Shown in pieces: positions 60,314-64,000 of a stretch of DNA of 64,000 bases. The DNA lies in the NCBI RefSeq assembly GCF_003337555.1, contig NZ_QPJK01000008.1, positions 310,001 through 374,000 on the forward strand, given 5' to 3'. The stretch comes from Pseudorhodoferax soli. GTDB taxonomy: Bacteria > Pseudomonadota > Gammaproteobacteria > Burkholderiales > Burkholderiaceae_C. Each line of letters opens with the position of its first letter. The stretch's first letter is position 1. The notes under the pieces were generated by a model. That model made no database searches, was not told the origin of the DNA, and worked only from the letters and a program-made list of their open reading frames with translations. Made by a program: the position numbers and the translations under genes.

Positions 60314-61690
60314 ATGAACCGCTTCCAACCTCTGTTGGACCGTCAACGTGAGTTCTTCTTCGGCGGCGCGAGCCGCTCGCTCGCGTGGCGGCTGGACCAA
60401 CTGGACCGCATGGAACGCCTGCTGCGCGAGAACCAGCAGGCCCTGTGCGACGCGCTGTACCAGGATTTCCGCAAGCCGCCGTTCGAGCAGCTGTTCGAGA
60501 TCACGGTGCCGCTGGGCGTCATCGGCTACTACCGCAAGAACCTGGCCGAACTGATGGCGCCGCAGCCGGTGGCGATCCCCAAGGGGCTGGAGGCGACGGG
60601 CAACCGTGGCGTGGTCCACAAAGAGCCTTACGGCGTCACGCTGGTGATCGGGCCATTCAATGCGCCCATCCTGCTGCTGCTCGACCCGGCCATCGCCGCG
60701 TTGGCGGCTGGCAACACTGTGGTGCTCAAGCCCGCCAACACCACGGCGCGCGTAGCCGCGCTGCTGGCTGAACTGGTGCCGCGTTATTTCGAGCCCGAGG
60801 CGGTTGCCATCGTCACGGGCGGGCGCGAGGAGATTGCCTCGCTGCTGGAGTTGCCCTTCGACTTCATCTTCTTCACCGGCAGCTCCGCCGTCGGCAAGGT
60901 CGTCATGCGCGCCGCCGCCGAGCACCTCACGCCGGTCATCCTGGAGCTGGGTGGACAGAACCCCACGGTGGTGGACGAGACCGCCAACCTGGACATCGCG
61001 GTGGACCGCATCGCCTGGGGCCACAACGCCATCTCGGGCCAATGGTGCATCGCGCCGGGCTACGTGTATGTGCACCGCTCCATCGCCGACGATTTCATCG
61101 CCCGCCTCAAGCGCTCGCTGGCCGCCATGTACGGCACCGACCCGCAGCAGAGCCCCGACTTCGCACGCATGATCAGCGCGCACGACACCGAGCGCGTGGC
61201 CTCCTACATCCTGCCCGGCAAGGTGGTGCATGGCGGCCGGGTCGACGTAGCCGACCGCTATGTGGAGCCCACCGTGCTCTACCCCTCGACCTGGGACGAT
61301 CCGGCCATGCAGCAGGAGGTCTTCGGCCCCGTGCTGCCGGTGCTGCCCTACGACGACTTCGACGCCATGGTGGAGACGGTGATGCGCAAGCCCAAGTCGC
61401 TGGCGGCCTACATCTTCAGCAAGAACCAGGACCACATCGACGACTTCCTGGGCCGTGTGTCCTTCGGCGGCGGCTGCGTGAACCAGACCAACCTGCATTG
61501 CTGGATCGACAGCCTGCCGTTCGGCGGCGTGGGCTATTCGGGCATGGGCAAGTACTACGGCAAGGCGGGCTTCGATGCCTTGTCCAACACCAAGGCCCTG
61601 CTGGTGGGCAACCCCGACACGGTGCTCGACGTCTTCCCGCCCTATGCGGGCAAGGACATCGCGAAGAACCTGTCCGTCTTCTCGGAGTGA
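60314..61690 (+). CDS. Aldehyde dehydrogenase
   Basis: A 458-aa NAD(P)-dependent enzyme of the short class-3 type, lacking the N-terminal strand of class 1. Marks: VIGPFNAPILLLLDPAIAAL, FFTGSSAVGKVVM, the catalytic Glu in VILELGGQNPTVV, and the catalytic Cys in ISGQWCIAPGYV. Oxidises fatty or aromatic aldehydes. It forms an operon with the SDR gene behind a LysR regulator. ATG at 60314 after a GGAAGGA site. Confidence 0.92.
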   Translation: MNRFQPLLDRQREFFFGGASRSLAWRLDQLDRMERLLRENQQALCDALYQDFRKPPFEQLFEITVPLGVIGYYRKNLAELMAPQPVAIPKGLEATGNRGVVHKEPYGVTLVIGPFNAPILLLLDPAIAALAAGNTVVLKPANTTARVAALLAELVPRYFEPEAVAIVTGGREEIASLLELPFDFIFFTGSSAVGKVVMRAAAEHLTPVILELGGQNPTVVDETANLDIAVDRIAWGHNAISGQWCIAPGYVYVHRSIADDFIARLKRSLAAMYGTDPQQSPDFARMISAHDTERVASYILPGKVVHGGRVDVADRYVEPTVLYPSTWDDPAMQQEVFGPVLPVLPYDDFDAMVETVMRKPKSLAAYIFSKNQDHIDDFLGRVSFGGGCVNQTNLHCWIDSLPFGGVGYSGMGKYYGKAGFDALSNTKALLVGNPDTVLDVFPPYAGKDIAKNLSVFSE

Positions 61691-61694
61691 TTTC

Positions 61695-61796
61695 ATGCGC
61701 ATTCGAACCGAACAGCTGCGGCGCCCCATCGTGCGTGCCGCCATCGAAGCCCTGCAGCGCGGCGACAGCCCCGCCTGGACCGGGCAGGCGCAATGA
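61695..61796 (+). pseudogene. N-terminal stub of an NTF2-like (SnoaL/nuclear transport factor 2 family) gene
   Basis: 33 codons, MRIRTEQLRRPIVRAAIEAL then QRGDSPAWTGQAQ. The first ~27 match the usual opening of a small NTF2-like family (VRAAIEALQxGDxxAW), which normally continues for ~130 aa with a cone-shaped barrel. Here it ends at a TGA that overlaps the next gene's ATG. It looks like the residue of a gene whose rest was replaced; a short functional peptide cannot be excluded. Confidence 0.5.
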
Positions 61797-62326
61797 CAGC
61801 GCCCGCACCTGCAAGGCGCCGCTGGCTCATGGCCCTGGCCGCGCTGCCGCTCGGCACAGTATTGCCGGGCTGTGCCAGCTCCGGCGCCACGCCACCCGGC
61901 CCGGGCATGAAGGCCTCGGTCACCTACCTGCACCTGCTAGCCAAGGTGCCGATGTTCCGCGGCATGTCGAACGAGCAGCTGCAGTGGGTGATCGACCATT
62001 CGCGTGAATGGTCGGTCCAGCCCGGCGCCGAGGTCGCCAGCAGCCAGCGCGGGATCGACAGCTTCTGGACGCTGCTGGATGGCGGCTGGCGCGTGGAAGT
62101 GGCCGGCCGCCATGTGGATGCCGGCCACGCCGATCCCGCCAAGTGGTATGGCGGGCGCGCCATGCAGGCGCTGGGCCTGCCGCCGACGCGGCTCGTGGCC
62201 ACACGGCCCAGCTATGTGATGGAGATCGCCCAGCCGGAGCTGGACGACATGCTGCGCCGTGGGCTACCGTTGGCACCGCATCTGCAGGCCGGCGCGGACT
62301 TCTACCGCACGCTGGCCCGCAGCTGA
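61793..62326 (+). CDS. Lipoprotein with cyclic-nucleotide-binding-like domain
   Basis: A 177-aa protein. Its N-terminus (RRRWLMALAALPLGTVLPGC) ends in a lipobox, LPGC, so the mature protein is anchored outside the cytoplasm. The body starts LHLLAKVPMFRGMSNEQLQW, VIDHSREWSVQPGAEVASSQ, the leading block of CRP/cNMP-binding folds, followed by SFWTLLDGGWRVEV. The phosphate-binding cassette (GExxLxxxxxRxA) is not recognisable, so nucleotide binding is doubtful. ATG overlaps the NTF2-stub stop. Confidence 0.65.
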   Translation: MTAPAPARRRWLMALAALPLGTVLPGCASSGATPPGPGMKASVTYLHLLAKVPMFRGMSNEQLQWVIDHSREWSVQPGAEVASSQRGIDSFWTLLDGGWRVEVAGRHVDAGHADPAKWYGGRAMQALGLPPTRLVATRPSYVMEIAQPELDDMLRRGLPLAPHLQAGADFYRTLARS

Positions 62327-62365
62327 CCCGGGACACGGTTCTTCAACAATGAAAGGGAGGGTGCC

Positions 62366-62635
62366 ATGCACATGGCCATGACGATGGGTGGGGGCGTGTT
62401 GCTGCTCGTGGTGTTCGTGCTGTTCGGCTGGCAGTGGGGTGCGAGCGGCGCCGCCATGGCGCTGGCCGCCAAGGCATTCATGCCGGTGTGGCTGCTGGTG
62501 GCGCTGGCGAACATGTGGGTCGGCGTGACGCACGCCGGCTACACCGTCCGCGAGGAACTGCCGATCCTGCTGATCGTGTTCGCCGTGCCGGCGGTCGTGG
62601 CCGGCATCGCTGCCTGGCAACTATCCCGCGGCTGA
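62366..62635 (+). CDS. Small membrane protein, unknown function
   Basis: 89 aa with three hydrophobic segments (LLLVVFVLFGWQWG; KAFMPVWLLVALANMWVGV; LPILLIVFAVPAVVAGIAAW) and little else. An AAGGGAGG ribosome site precedes ATG 62366. It lies 39 bp after the lipoprotein gene and 11 bp before the LtrA gene, on the same strand. Confidence 0.7.
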   Translation: MHMAMTMGGGVLLLVVFVLFGWQWGASGAAMALAAKAFMPVWLLVALANMWVGVTHAGYTVREELPILLIVFAVPAVVAGIAAWQLSRG

Positions 62636-62646
62636 CAGGCGGCATC

Positions 62647-63837
62647 TTGAGTTCGCCCTCCATCTCGCTGCTGCGCACGCGCGACAAGGCCGCCAAGGTC
62701 TTGAACCTTGAGCTGTTCTTCGACCTGGTCTATGTCTTCGCGATCACCCAGCTGTCGCACTACCTGCTGGAGCACCTGACACCCATGGGGGCGCTGCAGA
62801 CCGCGACCCTGTGGTTCGCGGTCTGGCTGGGCTGGCAGTACACGGCCTGGGTCACCAACTGGTTCAACCCCGACCACCTGGTCATGCGCCTCATGCTGAT
62901 GGCGCTGATGGGCCTGGCCTTGCTGGTGTCGGCTGCCATTCCCGATGCCTTTGGCGCGCAGGGCCTGCTGTTCGCCTGCAGCTATGCCGCCATCCAGGTC
63001 GGCCGCACGCTGTTCGTGCTGTGGAGCCTGGGCCGGGGCCACGTTCTGCGGCCCAACTTCCTGCGCATGCTGTGCTGGCTGCTGTTGTCGGGCGCGCTGT
63101 GGATCGCTGGTGGGCTGAGCGAAGGCGACCTGCGCTTGGGCCTGTGGCTGGCGGCCGTGGCCTGCGAGTACCTCTCGCCCATGGCAGGGTTCCCGGTGCC
63201 GGGCCTGGGCCGCTCGCAGACGTCTGACTGGACCATCGACGGCGGCCATCTGGCCGAGCGCTGCCAGCTGTTCGTCATCATCGCGCTCGGCGAATCGGTG
63301 CTCGCGACAGGCGCCTCGTTCGCCAATGCCGCGCATCCCGGCCCGGCGGTGTGGCTGGCCATGGTCGTTTCGTTCGTCGGCTGCGTGGCGATGTGGTGGA
63401 TGTACTTCGACACCTCCAGCGGCGACGCCGCGCACGTGATCGAGCATTCGGACGATCCGGGCCGCCTCGGTTCGTACTTCCACTACATCCATGTGGTGCT
63501 GATCGCCGGCGTGATTGTCTGCGCGGTGGCCGACGACCTGGTGGTGGCCCATCCGCTGGACGCCGTCAAGCTCAAGTACGCGCTGGTGTTGGCCGGCGGG
63601 CCGCTGGTGTACCTGCTGGGCAACGCGCTGTTCAAGCGCATCGTCTATGGCCGCTTCCCGCGATCGCACGCCATTGGCATGGTCCTGCTGCTGGCGCTGT
63701 TGCCGCTGATGCCGCAGCTCAACCTGCTGATGGCCGGCTTGCTGACCACGGCCGTGATGGTCGCCGTCACGGCGTGGGAATCGTCGCTGGCGCGGCGGTT
63801 GGCGGCTGCCCGCGGTGGTGTGCGCCACGCTGCGTGA
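62647..63837 (+). CDS. Low temperature requirement protein A (LtrA) family membrane protein
   Basis: About 396 aa with ~11-12 helices. It starts RDKAAKVLNLELFFDLVYVF, the LtrA opening with ELFFDL. Other blocks: WLGWQYTAWVTNWFNPD, HLAERCQLFVIIALGESVLA and HVIEHSDDPGRLGSYFHYIH. LtrA was found as needed for growth of Listeria at low temperature; its biochemical role is unknown. The start appears to be TTG at 62647, since no ATG or GTG lies before the conserved region in frame. Confidence 0.85.
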   Translation: MSSPSISLLRTRDKAAKVLNLELFFDLVYVFAITQLSHYLLEHLTPMGALQTATLWFAVWLGWQYTAWVTNWFNPDHLVMRLMLMALMGLALLVSAAIPDAFGAQGLLFACSYAAIQVGRTLFVLWSLGRGHVLRPNFLRMLCWLLLSGALWIAGGLSEGDLRLGLWLAAVACEYLSPMAGFPVPGLGRSQTSDWTIDGGHLAERCQLFVIIALGESVLATGASFANAAHPGPAVWLAMVVSFVGCVAMWWMYFDTSSGDAAHVIEHSDDPGRLGSYFHYIHVVLIAGVIVCAVADDLVVAHPLDAVKLKYALVLAGGPLVYLLGNALFKRIVYGRFPRSHAIGMVLLLALLPLMPQLNLLMAGLLTTAVMVAVTAWESSLARRLAAARGGVRHAA

Positions 63838-63920
63838 CAGCCTGCCGGCACGGCGCAGCCGTGTCGTCCACTGGCGGCGTTCTGCTATGGTCGCCCCCGC
63901 TTTGACGGGGGGAACGTGAT

Positions 63921-64000
63921 ATGGCAATCGAGGGGAGTGGCAGCGATCTGGTCCAGGTCGTGAGCCTGTTGGGGGCGGCCGTGGTGGCCGTGCCCTTGTT
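63921..64000 (+). CDS. Start of a CPA2-family (KefB/KefC-like) cation:proton antiporter, 3' end outside window
   Basis: ATG 63921 opens MAIEGSGSDLVQVVSLLGAA, VVAVPLF and runs off the end. The opening of a short acidic N-terminus, then LVQVVxLLGAAVVAVPLF, is common in CPA2 potassium-efflux antiporters, in which the first helix follows at once. Too little is present for certainty; GGGGGGAAC precedes the start. Confidence 0.55.
   Translation, partial: MAIEGSGSDLVQVVSLLGAAVVAVPL

Overview
The window is high-GC, densely packed beta-proteobacterial DNA. The content points to Burkholderiales, most likely family Comamonadaceae (Acidovorax/Variovorax-like): Bug-type (TctC) periplasmic receptors, a Burkholderia-type general porin, a TIGR04438 small Trp-rich protein, MipA/OmpV, BKACE, CaiB transferases and many LysR/IclR/AraC regulators. 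It looks chromosomal. No rRNA, tRNA, CRISPR array, insertion sequence or prophage gene was seen.

Layout. 1-9.6 kb: the tail of a large beta-repeat exoprotein, a PEP-CTERM protein, a GntP-type permease, a glycine-zipper/alpha-beta-hydrolase fusion, an unknown three-segment membrane protein, a two-domain universal stress protein coupled to a GNAT-like protein, a GDSL esterase in a locally less GC-rich patch, and a THxN-type PEP-CTERM protein. 9.7-25.7 kb: a catabolic and regulatory block. It holds a Bug receptor and porin facing an AraC regulator, a RelBE/ParE-like toxin-antitoxin pair, a second AraC regulator facing a quinone-reductase/TauD/BKACE/YeiH operon, a protein made of two fused IclR regulators facing a CaiB/acyl-CoA dehydrogenase/Bug/acrylyl-CoA-reductase operon, and a third PEP-CTERM protein. 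25.9-40.1 kb: small hypotheticals, a proVWX osmoprotectant transporter behind a clear sigma70 promoter and operator, MipA, a lipoprotein hydrolase, a QseBC-like two-component system, UPF0114 and DUF2254 membrane proteins, a CPA1 antiporter and a voltage-gated K+ channel with a C-terminal zinc ribbon.

40.1-43 kb holds two scars. Truncated 3' ends of a trehalase gene and an SDR gene are joined back to back. The acs gene has a second copy of its C-terminal tail downstream, separated from the first by three hairpins. 43-54.9 kb: GST, a YafY-type regulator, cytochrome c, ilvD and its divergent LysR gene, an IorAB-type molybdenum oxidoreductase followed by cupin and carboxymuconolactone-decarboxylase-like genes, a LysR gene and an MFS exporter. 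54.9-64 kb: an ammonium-transporter-PAS-PAS-GGDEF-EAL fusion (the most striking gene), a LysR gene facing an SDR/aldehyde dehydrogenase operon, an NTF2-like gene stub, a lipoprotein with a cyclic-nucleotide-binding-like fold, LtrA, and the start of a CPA2 antiporter.

Most modules follow one plan: a regulator divergent from a short catabolic operon. Two such AraC-controlled intergenic regions each carry a heptamer direct repeat spaced exactly 21 bp, which look like operators. Functional calls are family-level readings of the translated sequence; no database search was run.
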